A DNA stretch of 64,000 nt from Thermochromatium tepidum ATCC 43061 (GTDB lineage Bacteria; Pseudomonadota; Gammaproteobacteria; Chromatiales; Chromatiaceae): NCBI RefSeq assembly GCF_009664085.1, contig NZ_CP039268.1, positions 2,461,001-2,525,000 on the forward strand, read 5' to 3'. A program made the translations under genes and the position numbers. Shown here piece after piece: positions 50,261-59,485 of this stretch (within the stretch, counting starts at the first letter, position 1; the number at the start of each line of letters is the position of its first letter). Under the pieces are notes generated by a model. The model saw only the letters and a list, made by a program, of their open reading frames with translations. It ran no database searches and was not told the DNA's origin.

Positions 50261-51610
50261 ATGCCGAAATTTGGGGTGTGCCAGACAGGCAAGCTGAACC
50301 TGACCTCCACCTTCGGCCTGGCACTCATCGGCCAGTGTTGGGAGGCGGCGCACGTCGATCGGGTGGTCGTTCCTCGGCTGCGGGTCTTGCAGGGGATGAG
50401 GGGCCCAGATCTGGTGGAGGCGATGGTGGGGCGGCTGAGTCTGGGCAAGGGTGACTTTGAAGCCGTCGGGCCGTTTCGGACGGTTCGCTCCTTTAAGGGG
50501 GCATTGTGGCTGTCGAGGGTGCTCTTTAGGGTCTGGATGCGGCGGCGGTTCGATGCCCAGGCCAGCGAGTTGCGGGCGTTGTCGGGTGGGTTGTCGGTGC
50601 GGTTGCTGAGGCGCAGCGAGGCTGCGATCGTGCCGTATGAGGGGTCTGTGGGCTTCGAGGGCGACACTTTTGTTATGGACAGTGGCGATACGCGGGGTGA
50701 GGAGGTGGGCCGCAGTTGTCAAGGCGTCGATGGCTAGTGTCCGATCGCCGGCTCTTTGGGCCAGGGGGGTTGGGACGTTGGTCTGGAGTTGCGGGTCGGC
50801 GCTTGGCGTTGCGCCTGCGAGGTGGTGTGTTGCTACGGGCGTGCCTTTGCTCGGGGGGGCGTTTGGTCGGGCCGGCGGTGGCTGTTTTGATGGTCGAGGG
50901 GAGGGGCTGTGACGGGGTGCGGTTGGTGTTTGCTCAGGTCGTCGAGCGGGGGGTGTGGGTCGCTGGAGGGCGGGGCGCTGGGGTTTAGCACGCGGTGGGA
51001 TCCGCGTAGGCGGGATGCCTCGGCTTGGGTGGATTAGGCTGAGGCGGTCGGGGTCTTTTAGGGGATTCGGCCGGGTAGGGGCGGTGGGCGGTTTGAGCTT
51101 GAGGTCGATCGGGTGTGGGGCGAGGAGGGGCGTTGCTTTCGTCTGTTCGTCGAGGTGGGCGAACGCGGCGGCGATCGGAGGGGCTGGTCTCTCTTGGCGT
51201 CGGGGTTCGAACTCGAGGGTTGGTGGATCGGCCGCGGCTTGCCGGCCAAGGCGGTGATCGGGTCTGACGTCGATCGCGGTATGCATGGGCCGTTCTGTGC
51301 GGGGATTGAGCCTGATTTTGAGGTGGGGCGGCTGCACTCGGGCCAGTTCGATATCCACGATTGGGTGCTGCATTTGGGGGCGTTTGCCTGTCGCTGTCTG
51401 CGTCTGTTGGGGCGGTTGGGGCTGACGGGGGAGGTTGCACCGATCCGTCATGCGGCCGAGGGGGGGCGGCTGAAGACGGTGTTGCAGGGGGTTATGTGCT
51501 GGGCGGCGGGGTTTGTGGTGCTTGCGAGGGAGCGGGTGCTGGTCTGTGGCCGCCGCTTTGTCGGTTACGTTGAGGTGTTCGTCGTGCTGCAGGGGTGGCT
51601 TGTGTGCGCT
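50261..51610 (+). pseudogene. IS1380-family transposase, heavily mutated
   Basis: The N-terminus MPKFGVCQTGKLNLTSTFGL, FEAVGPFRTVRSFKGAL and TFVMDSGDTRGEEVG follows the IS1380 transposase pattern, as does the C-terminal part (about 51290-51600: FDIHDWVLHLGAFACRCLRL, APIRHAAEGGRLKTVLQ). An in-frame TAG at about 50733 and later frame breaks make it non-functional. From about 50380 to 51700 the plus strand is nearly half G and very poor in A (33 of 420 bases at 50761-51180 by hand count). Replacements such as Tyr to Cys, Asn to Asp or Gly, Lys to Arg or Glu, and Ile to Val suggest mainly A-to-G change. It lies directly beyond the broken end of csoSCA. Confidence 0.75.
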
Positions 51611-51845
51611 GCTTTGCCATGGGTGCGGCGCGGCGGTTGCTCTTGGCCGAGACGCTCGGTTTCGCGCCAGTGGAAGGCCGGGGCTCGTCCCGGAGCAGGA
51701 AAATGACGTAACGCCGTCCCGCCAGTGCCGACTTTCGAAGCCAAAAGGCAGTGCGCCGCCCCGGGAAAGACCATCGGCAGACAGAAATTTCGGGCTGTCA
51801 GGCGGATATTTCATGCCAGACAGCTCACAGGAGAGGTTTCAGCTT

Positions 51846-53006
51846 TGATGACCACGGATTCAGGATTGTGATAATCACGCACATAGTCGAGCTGCGAGAT
51901 GTTGTGCTCGATCAGACGCGCCATCAGACGCTGCATCCCGGGTGCAGGCGCAAGACCGCCGTCGCTCGGGCGGGCCAAGCGCTCTCGGATCAGGGCACGC
52001 CGCCGATTCAGGATCGAGCCGTGCCGTCTCGCGCTGGAGCGCTCCGGCATCGACGAAACGATCCAGATCGGCATCACCGCGCGCATCGGGTAGGTGCAGA
52101 CGCAACCGATCGGTGTCGGTATCGATGCCGGCCAGCAAGATCTCGATCGAGGCACCACAGCAGTAGGTGTTTTCGACCGCCTCGCGGAAGGCGCGCAGAC
52201 GCTCGCGCCCGGCAGCGGCTGACTGACGGGTGTCACTGCCGTGGGCCGCGCAGCCGTGATGCTCGGGGTCGCCGCTGCTGTAGTGATAGATCACCACCTT
52301 GAGATAGCGGGTCTGGGCATCGGCGGTGTTGGGTACAGCCTCCCGGAAGCGTCTGAGTTCCACCTCTGACCAGCGTTCGAGTGCCTCCTCGATGTCGAAG
52401 AGGGCGCCGGCATTGGCGCGGCGCCGAAGGGCGCCCATAGGCAGCCGCAACACATAGCGGATGGCATGGGCCAGACGTCCATCCGAACAGGTCGTGACGT
52501 TCATGGGCATGGAAACCGCAGTCGATCAGAAAGCGGCCGAACGCCTCGGACTGGCCGCGATCATCGAGCGGGTCGGTTGTGAAGTAGTCATCGCTCAGGG
52601 TGCGCACGGTCTCAAAGATGGCATGTGCAAAGAGCGCACGCCGGTCGAGTCCGGCGACCCAGGCATCGGCCAGCAAGGACTCAGGCAGCCCAAAGCCGAG
52701 CATCCGATGGGCCTCGGCCTGCGCCCAGTCCTCGAAACCAGCATCCGGGACGCGGGCCGCGATGGATTTGAGCACCGGAACGATACGGTCGAAAGAGCCT
52801 TTGACCCGCTGCTCATAGGCCCACAGCCGCTGGTTCTCGTCCAGGCGGGTGAGCGGATGCGTCTCGGGCCGAGCACCCCGGCGCATCTCCGCCGCCTCAG
52901 GCTGGATCTGCACACCAGGACGGTTGGTCCAGGAGGTCGAACGGACGCGCCGGCGTGATTGGGGCTTGATGCGCATGGCGATGGTTCCGGATCCCAGTGT
53001 GTTCAT
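51846..53006 (-). pseudogene. csoSCA: Carboxysomal carbonic anhydrase CsoSCA, frameshifted and truncated
   Basis: The shell-associated carbonic anhydrase that turns bicarbonate into CO2 for RuBisCO inside alpha-carboxysomes. The start ATG overlaps the csoS2 stop (TGATG). N-terminal helical part: HPLTRLDENQRLWAYEQRVK and GSFDRIVPVLKSIAARV. Around FLIDCGFHAH a one-base insertion (about 52510) shifts the frame. The catalytic part continues as CSDGRLAHAIRYVLRLPMGA, HHGCAAHGSD and FREAVENTYCCGASIEILLA, holding the zinc Cys/His ligands. A second shift near 52020 leads to LIEHNISQLDYVRDYHN, where homology stops. About 170-200 C-terminal residues are gone, next to the IS1380 remnant. Not expected to be functional. 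Confidence 0.85.
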
Positions 53007-55289
53007 CAACCGCGCGCCCCACCCGAGAGGGTGACGAGGGCGCCACGCTCGGTGCTGCCGCTACTCCCCGTGATCCGGGTCTCGGGTTTAGGGCGATCTT
53101 GCCACTGGGCAGTGCGAAACAGCCGTGCCCCAGCGAAGGCCGCGGCGGGCGAACCGCGCCAGGTCGGATTGCGCCCCTGCACCGACTGACCCTCAGTGCC
53201 CGTGACGCGCTCGTTGCGGCCCCAGTCGTCGCCCGTGATGCGTAGCCGGCCGTCCATCCCCTCGCCAGTGATCCGGGGGCGGGCCGAGGTGGAAGGATCC
53301 TGACCAGACACCTCCCCTTGGGACGGCTCTGGCTGGGACACGAGGTCGCCCGCCCGAGCCTGGCCCCCGACGCGACCCTCCTCGGCCCGACGGGCGCGAA
53401 AACTCTCGGTGCCTGTGACCCGATCACCGCCCAGGTTGAAGGGACCTGTGATACGGCTGCGTGCCTGGTCGTACTGGGTACCGGTCACGCTGGGCCTTGG
53501 ACGCTGGGATTGAGCGGTGCGCGCCGGGGTCTCGATACTGAAGCCACTCTACCGACCGCCGCCGAGCGGCTGCGGAAAGTCGTCGCTACCCGGTGTGGCC
53601 GCAAACTCCTCGGTAAACGCATCAGTGCCACAGTGGGCGAAGAGATCGTCTCCCCCCAGATAGGGGGTGCCGGTCACGGGCTGACAGGCACCCTTGGAAT
53701 CACCCGTCGTGACCCCGCCGACCCCAGGCTGGGTGCCGGTGAGACCAAAGCCCGGGGTGGAGCGACCCACAGGCATCCGCTCGGCGACCTGGCGGGCCAT
53801 CTCTGGACCACAGTCAGCGGCGACCTGCTCGGAGCCTAGATAGGTGGTGCCTGTGACGATCTCGCAGCGCCCAGCCTCGTTGCCGGTGACCCGCGCCTTG
53901 CCTGCGACCAGGGTTCCGGTCACTGTCTGACCGCGCCAGGTGGTATCGAGTCCGACCTTGAGCGGGCCGACCGGCTCGGGTCGGGTCTTGCAGAAACTGT
54001 CGAAGTGCTCCAAGCCGAGATACTCATTGCCCGTTATCCGTTGACAGGAACCTGGTTCGACACCGGTCAAGGCCGGGGTGCGTCCGACCAGCGAGCCAGT
54101 GACGGCGCGTCCAGCCAGGGTCTGAGTCTGGCCGACCTTGGACGGCGCCCCCTCGGGACCAGGCGCGGTGTAGGGCGTTCCGGTGAGCTGGCGCCCGGCA
54201 CCGGCCTCGTCGCCTGTGACCTTGGCACTACGCCCGACCTGATCGCCGGTGACGGTCTGGCCCCCACTGGTGACAGCAACCGCGCTTTGACGGTTGGGTG
54301 CAGGTTCGAGCCTGATGCTGCAGAACTCCTGAAATATCTCGGCACCCAGATATTCGGTCCCCGTAATCTGGCGACAGGCACCGGCCTCGTCGCCCGTGGT
54401 GCGCCAGCTGCGCCCAACCAGGGTGCCCGTCAGGGTCTGGCCCGAGGCCGTGGTGCTGACGCCGACCTTGGATGGCAGCGCATTGGGTGTGCGCCGGATG
54501 CGTCCCGTGGGTCGCGGTCCTGAATCGCCGCACTTGCCATGCTCGCAGCGCGCCTCGCGCACCCGCTTGGCGATCTCGCGCGAGCTGACACCTGCATTGC
54601 GCAGCAGATGGGTTGTCACCGCCTGGCTGGAGCGTCCGCTCACTGAATCAACGCCAGTCTTGCCGCGTTCGGCCAGGGCAACACGGCGCGCCATCGATAC
54701 CATGCGTCCACGCGAGGGGGCCTTGGCCAGGGTCGGACCACCGCGTGGGCGACTGTTACGTTGCCGCCGGTCATTGAGCGGATTGAGCGTTGCGCGCCGC
54801 TCGGTGCCGGGCTGCAACACATTGTCCGCTTGAGCCGCGGTCACGTCGAATCGCGTATTCTGGGGTACAACCGGCTCCAAACCAGCGATGGCACGACGCC
54901 GGGCGATCGCAGCCTCGCGCCCGACCAATCCGCGCAGATCGGGCTGATCCGCCGGTGCCGGACGCCCATCGCCTAGAAGTCCGCGGGTGAGCGTCGCGCC
55001 GCGCGATCGAGCGCCGGCGCCCTTCCGCCTGGTTGACGGAACGCCGGTCACGTTCGGGCTTGGGTTGACTCTCACACCGTGCCGGTGTGGGCTCCGCGGC
55101 ACTCGGACGCTCGCGGAGCGTCATGGGTGCCGCTTCGCCGGACGGAACACGCTGGGCGTTCCGCCTGTTCGGCCCCGTGTTCGCGACCGATTCAGGGTCT
55201 GGTCGCCCCGTTTTACCTCCGTTGGCGATGGCGCGGCGTTTGGCGATAGAGGCCGCGCGCCCCGTCAACTGTCGTTCTTGATCAGCCAT
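53006..55289 (-). pseudogene. csoS2: Carboxysome scaffold CsoS2 with N-terminal frameshift and internal amber codon
   Basis: The disordered scaffold that links RuBisCO to the shell in alpha-carboxysomes. The N-terminal domain starts MADQERQLTGRAASIAKRRA with a RuBisCO-binding-type basic helix. A one-base shift near 55000 separates it from the frame holding the next such helix (LRGLVGREAAIARRRAIA). The middle region has repeated VTGDEAG...ITGTEYLG units with paired Cys. An in-frame TAG (53549-53551) follows PQPLGGGR; after it the same frame continues GFSIETPARTAQSQRPRPSV and ends ITGSSGSTERGALVTLSGGA, the conserved shell-anchoring C-terminus. Without the shift and the stop the protein would be about 760 residues. 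Confidence 0.85.
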
Positions 55290-55473
55290 GTCCGTGCCTG
55301 CCTCTTCGTGGATCGCTGCTGACTGCTGTCCAGGCTCTCTGGGGCCGATGACGCTCGCCTTGGTGGCCGGCCGTGCGCCGCTGGGCAAGGCATTGCCCAG
55401 CCGACGCATCCAACCCGATCCTTAAGTCCGCAACGGCCCATCCGGAGCGCACCCCTCGCCCACGCACCCGCAC

Positions 55474-55815
55474 TCAGCGGGCGCGGTGCACGAGGAAGGA
55501 ATGCCCCTTGGTCTGGGCATAGTTGTCGTAGCCGACCAGCCGGACATGGTGATCCGGGTAGCTGCGTCGGCAGGCCTCGATCTCGGCCATGATCACGTTC
55601 GGATCCTGTTCGCCGAAGAAGGGCAGCTTCCACATCGGCCAGTAGTACTCGAAGGCACGGCTCGGATGCTCGTGCTCCAACGAGGCGTTCCAGCCGTTGT
55701 CAAGGATGTAGAGGATCTGCTCCAGGATCTCCTCGCGCGTCAGCGGGGGGAGATAAGAGAAGGTCTCATAGCGACCGATGGTGGCGTGATCGCCCATGCT
55801 GCTCGCGGTACTCAT
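55474..55815 (-). CDS. cbbS: RuBisCO small subunit, form IA
   Basis: A 113-residue small subunit. It begins [20 protein letters not shown] and carries [48 protein letters not shown] and the ending [16 protein letters not shown], all typical of proteobacterial form I small subunits. It lies 39 nt downstream of cbbL. The holoenzyme is L8S8. About 185 nt separate it from csoS2, the classical cbbL-cbbS-csoS2-csoSCA order of alpha-carboxysome operons. Intact. Confidence 0.96.
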   Translation of the reverse strand: MSTASSMGDHATIGRYETFSYLPPLTREEILEQILYILDNGWNASLEHEHPSRAFEYYWPMWKLPFFGEQDPNVIMAEIEACRRSYPDHHVRLVGYDNYAQTKGHSFLVHRAR

Positions 55816-55854
55816 GGTGTCGGCTTCCTCATCACAAACGATGGATGGCGGGCT

Positions 55855-57270
55855 TTAGGCGGCATCGAGCTTGTCGACGACGTCGAACTCAAACTTGATC
55901 TCCTTCCAGGTCTCCATGGCAGCGGCCAGTTCGGGGCTGTGACGCGCCGCCGCCGTGAGGATCTCCCGAGCATTCTTCTCGACCTCGACCCCCTCGTTGC
56001 GCGCCTTGACGCAGGCCTCCAGCGCCACGCGGTTGGCCGCCGCGCCGGCCGCGTTGCCCCAGGGATGGCCCTGGGTGCCGCCACCGAATTGGAACACCGC
56101 GTCGTCACCGAAGATCGAGAGCAGCGCTGGGACATGCCAGACATGGATACCGCCCGAGGCCACCGCCATCACGCCTGGCATGCCACCCCAGTCTTGATCG
56201 AAGAAGACACCGCGCGAGCGGTCCTCAGGGATGAAGGATTCGCGCAGCAGATCGACGAAACCGAGCGTCGATTGCCGGTCGCCCTCCAGCTTGCCGACCA
56301 CGGTGCCAGTGTGCAGATGGTCCCCACCCGACAGACGCAGACACTTGGCCAGGACCCGGAAATGGATCCCGTGCTTGGGGTTGCGGTCGATGACGGCGTG
56401 CATGGCGCGATGGATGTGCAGCAACATGCCGTTGTCACGACACCAGTTGGCCAGGGTGGTGTTGGCCGTGAAGCCAGCCGTGAGGAAATCGTGCATGATG
56501 ATGGGCGAGCCGAGCTCCTTGGCAAACTTGGCACGCTTGATCATCTCTTCACAGCTCGGCGCGGTGACGTTTAGGTAGTGACCCTTGCGCTCGCCGGTCT
56601 CTTCCTGGGCCTTGCGTACCGCCTCCATGACGAACTCGAAGCGGTTCTGCCAACGCATGAAGGGCTGGGAGTTGACGTTCTCGTCGTCCTTGGTGAAGTC
56701 GAGCCCGCCGCGCAGACACTCGTAGACCGCGCGCCCATAGTTCTTGGCCGACAGACCCAGTTTGGGTTTGATGGTACAGCCCAAGAGCGGACGACCATAT
56801 TTCTCCAGACGATCGCGCTCGACCTGGATGCCATTGGGCGGGCCACCGCAGGTCTTCACATAATGCAATGGGAAACGGATGTCTTCCAGACGCAGGGCAC
56901 GCACCGCCTTGAAGCCGAACACATTCCCTACCAAGGAGGTGAGCACGTTGACGACCGAGCCCTCCTCGAACAGATCGAGCGGATAGGCGACGAAGGCATA
57001 GAAGCTCTCCTTGTCACCCGGAACATCCTCGATGCGGTAGGCGCGGCCCTTGTAGTAATCGAGATCGGTCAAGAGGTCTGACCAGACCGTGGTCCAGGTG
57101 CCGGTCGAGGACTCGGCGGCGACGGCGGCCGCAGCCTCCTCGCGCGACACCTTGGGTTGTGGCGTGACCTTAAAACAGGCCAACAGGTCGGAATCGAGGG
57201 GCACATAGTCCGGGGTCCAGTAGGTGAAGGCATAGTCTTTGACGCCGGCTTCATACGTCTTCGTGCTCAT
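55855..57270 (-). CDS. cbbL: RuBisCO large subunit, form IA
   Basis: A 471-residue large subunit. The carbamylated lysine sits in [17 protein letters not shown], with the metal-binding Asp and Glu just after it; the active-site loops [37 protein letters not shown] (loop 6) and the late [18 protein letters not shown] are intact. It fixes CO2 on ribulose 1,5-bisphosphate. GGAG lies about 8 nt upstream of the ATG. The gene heads the carboxysome-type operon, but with csoS2 and csoSCA broken the enzyme is probably used free in the cytoplasm. A LysR-type operator candidate lies about 85-100 nt upstream. Confidence 0.98.
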   Translation of the reverse strand: MSTKTYEAGVKDYAFTYWTPDYVPLDSDLLACFKVTPQPKVSREEAAAAVAAESSTGTWTTVWSDLLTDLDYYKGRAYRIEDVPGDKESFYAFVAYPLDLFEEGSVVNVLTSLVGNVFGFKAVRALRLEDIRFPLHYVKTCGGPPNGIQVERDRLEKYGRPLLGCTIKPKLGLSAKNYGRAVYECLRGGLDFTKDDENVNSQPFMRWQNRFEFVMEAVRKAQEETGERKGHYLNVTAPSCEEMIKRAKFAKELGSPIIMHDFLTAGFTANTTLANWCRDNGMLLHIHRAMHAVIDRNPKHGIHFRVLAKCLRLSGGDHLHTGTVVGKLEGDRQSTLGFVDLLRESFIPEDRSRGVFFDQDWGGMPGVMAVASGGIHVWHVPALLSIFGDDAVFQFGGGTQGHPWGNAAGAAANRVALEACVKARNEGVEVEKNAREILTAAARHSPELAAAMETWKEIKFEFDVVDKLDAA

Positions 57271-57355
57271 GATTTACTCCGTTCGATGGGTTCGGCCCGA
57301 GATTGCGGAGACGATAAATGGGTCAAATCCCCGATACCAATCAATTAAAAGAATG

Positions 57356-57369
57356 TTATCCATCGATAA
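57356..57369 (-). promoter_or_regulatory. Candidate CbbR (LysR-type) operator upstream of cbbL
   Basis: The perfect dyad TTATC-GATG-GATAA, containing T-N11-A spacing as bound by LysR regulators, lies in the only AT-rich stretch of the cbbL upstream region (57325-57372). CbbR activates cbb operons in most autotrophic proteobacteria. No cbbR gene is in the window. Prediction by pattern only. Confidence 0.45.
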
Positions 57370-57434
57370 AAGTCGATGGACTGGGCTGAGGATGGACGAC
57401 GAACCCGGTTCGCGGAGCGGGTCGGCGGGTTTGG

Positions 57435-57555
57435 AGGGGCGCCTTGAGGCGCGATGGTGGCGATTGCTTCCGACTCGACCGCCGGTATCGCGGCTAAGGC
57501 CGCATCCGACGGGATGCGTTGGTGGGGTAGGAGCGCCGTAAGGCGCGATCCACAT
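57435..57555. repeat. Cluster of REP-like palindromes
   Basis: Three members of the dispersed family in a row: GGGGCGCCTTGAGGCGCGAT at about 57437, ATCGCGGCTAAGGCCGC at about 57490 and GTAGGAGCGCCGTAAGGCGC at about 57528. They separate the cbbL promoter region from the tnpB-derived element. RAYT-type transposases, one of which is in this window, act on such palindromes. Confidence 0.65.
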
Positions 57556-57577
57556 CTTTGATTGAGGGCCGGGTTTA

Positions 57578-57837
57578 GTAAACAACCCTCGACTGAAGTC
57601 GAAGGCTTTATTGTGAGACGCAGCAAACATGGTTGACCGCATCCCCAACATTAGGCGTGTTTACAGCCGCCCTTGGCAGCGGGGCTCCGCTGCCAATCCG
57701 GGCCAGGTTTCGACTGGCGTTGCAGTCTGCGTGCGCCCGGAGACCACACTTGCGGTGCATTATACACCACATGGCGCACTTCGCGCGCCCGCCATTCCTC
57801 CCGCGACTCAAGTCGCGGGTTTCCTTGCGGAGGGTCT
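57578..57837 (-). mobile_element. tnpB-derived miniature IS200/IS605-type element, copy 3
   Basis: A 260-bp copy in reverse orientation, with the left hairpin CCCGCGACTC/AAGTCGCGGG at about 57800-57819 and the right end GTAAA at 57578. TTCAT (here ATGAA, 57838-57842) again borders the left end. It is almost identical to copy 1, with the TnpB-tail reading retained. It overlaps the last 10 codons of nadE, giving that gene its stop codon. Confidence 0.84.
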
Positions 57838-59448
57838 ATGAAAACCGCTGGTGATCGGATAGCGTCGATCGCGCCCGAAAGAGCGGCGCGAGATCCGCAC
57901 TCCAGGCGGGGCCTGACGGCGTTTGTACTCGTTGCGATCGACCAGCCGCGCTACGCGCCGGACCACATCGGGCGGATAGCCGCGCGCCACGATCGCGTCC
58001 ACACCCTCGTCGTCTTCGATATAGTGCTTGAGGATGGCGTCGAGCAGGTCATAGGGCGGTAGGCTGTCCTGATCGGTTTGATTCGGGCGCAGCTCGGCCG
58101 AGGGCGGGCGGGCGATCACCCGCTCGGGGATCACAGGCGCGCAGCCATTGCGATACCCTGCAAGTCGATAGACCAGGGTCTTGGGGACGTCCTTGAGCGG
58201 GGCAAAACCACCGGCCATGTCGCCATAGAGTGTGGCATAGCCAACCGCCATCTCGCTCTTGTTCCCAGTGGTCAGCAAGATACGCCCGGACTTGTTGCTG
58301 ATGGCCATGAGGATGAGTCCGCGACAACGCGCCTGGATGTTCTCCTCGGTGACGTCCGCGGGTTGACCGGCGAAGACGGGTTCGAGCAGATCGAGAAAGG
58401 TGCGGAAGGCCGGCTCAATCGGGATGATCCGGCTTGCGACACCAAGACGCCTGGTCTGCTCCAGGGCGTCCTCGATGCTCATGCTGGCGGTATAGCGCGA
58501 GGGCATGAGCACGGCCTCGACGCGCTCGGCGCCGAGCGCATCCACGGCAACCGTCAGGGTCAGGGCCGAGTCGATACCACCGGACAGACCCAGCACAGCC
58601 CCATCGAAGCCGTTCTTCTGCACATAGTCGCGCACACCCAGCACCAGGGCCTCGTAGATCGTCTCCTCCTCACCAGGCCAGTCGGCGAGCGGTTCGGCAT
58701 CGGCTGTGTTCGGGACCCCATCGGCATCGAGCTCGAGGGCGAGCGTCGTTTCGGTAAACGCACGCGCGCGGTGTGTGATCCGGCCATCTGGTGCGACGAC
58801 AAAGGAGGCGCCGTCGAACACCAATTCATCCTGACCGCCGACCAGATTGGCATAGAGGATGGTGAGTCCATGGGTGCGGGCGCGCTGGGTCACCAGGGAC
58901 TCGCGCTCGGCGATCTTGCCGGCGTGGAAGGGTGAGGCGTTGAGATTGAGCAACACCTGAGCGCCGGCCGCGGCGGCCTCGCGGGTCGGTCCCTCCCACC
59001 AGATGTCCTCACAGATACTCAAACCGAAACGCAGACCAAGGTGCTCGAATAGGACAGCGGTCGCGCCGGGTTGGAAGTAGCGTTTTTCGTCGAAGACGCT
59101 GTAGTTGGGCAGATGCTGCTTGGCATATTCGGCGATCAGGGCGCCGTCGCGGATCACACCGGCGACATTGAACAGACCGCCGACCGAGGCACGCGGATAA
59201 CCCAGGACCAGGGTGAGGCCCCGCACCTCGGACTGGAGACGCGCCACCGCCGTCTCGACCCGGGCGATGAACTCGGGACGCAACAGCAGATCCTCGGGCG
59301 GATAGCCGGTTAGAACCAGCTCAGGACAGAGCAATAGATCGATGCCCTGGACCCTGGCCTGTTGGGCGGCTGAAATCAGGCGCTCGGTGTTGCCAGCCAC
59401 GTCGCCGACTAAGGGATTCATTTGAAGGATTGCGCTATGACAGGACAC
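57808..59448 (-). CDS. nadE: NAD+ synthase (glutamine-hydrolysing)
   Basis: A 546-residue two-domain enzyme that amidates nicotinate adenine dinucleotide with glutamine-derived ammonia. The N-terminal nitrilase domain has Glu and Lys in LLLCPELVLTGYPPEDLLL and further on, and the nucleophile Cys in LSICEDIWWEGPTRE. The synthetase domain carries the P-loop AVLGLSGGIDSALTLTVAVD (about 284-303) and TGNKSEMAVGYATLYGDMAG. After the conserved end FGRDRRYPITSGF the frame reads ten extra residues, HRPSARKPAT, contributed by the mini-element inserted at the stop codon. Otherwise intact. Confidence 0.96.
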   Translation of the reverse strand: MSCHSAILQMNPLVGDVAGNTERLISAAQQARVQGIDLLLCPELVLTGYPPEDLLLRPEFIARVETAVARLQSEVRGLTLVLGYPRASVGGLFNVAGVIRDGALIAEYAKQHLPNYSVFDEKRYFQPGATAVLFEHLGLRFGLSICEDIWWEGPTREAAAAGAQVLLNLNASPFHAGKIAERESLVTQRARTHGLTILYANLVGGQDELVFDGASFVVAPDGRITHRARAFTETTLALELDADGVPNTADAEPLADWPGEEETIYEALVLGVRDYVQKNGFDGAVLGLSGGIDSALTLTVAVDALGAERVEAVLMPSRYTASMSIEDALEQTRRLGVASRIIPIEPAFRTFLDLLEPVFAGQPADVTEENIQARCRGLILMAISNKSGRILLTTGNKSEMAVGYATLYGDMAGGFAPLKDVPKTLVYRLAGYRNGCAPVIPERVIARPPSAELRPNQTDQDSLPPYDLLDAILKHYIEDDEGVDAIVARGYPPDVVRRVARLVDRNEYKRRQAPPGVRISRRSFGRDRRYPITSGFHRPSARKPAT

Positions 59449-59485
59449 TTCGATCGCTCCAGGGATCGCCTGAGTTCTCGATGAC

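Noticed and set aside
50192-51814. A 540-codon open frame on the minus strand
   Set aside because: It is antisense to the IS1380 pseudogene and open only because the region lacks the bases needed for stops on that strand. The translation is a low-complexity Pro/Arg/Gln/His mix with no domain.
53549-54600. Regular repeats in csoS2 considered as a CRISPR array or tandem DNA repeat
   Set aside because: The periodicity is at protein level (TG-rich motifs of CsoS2) and the DNA units are not identical; there are no spacers.
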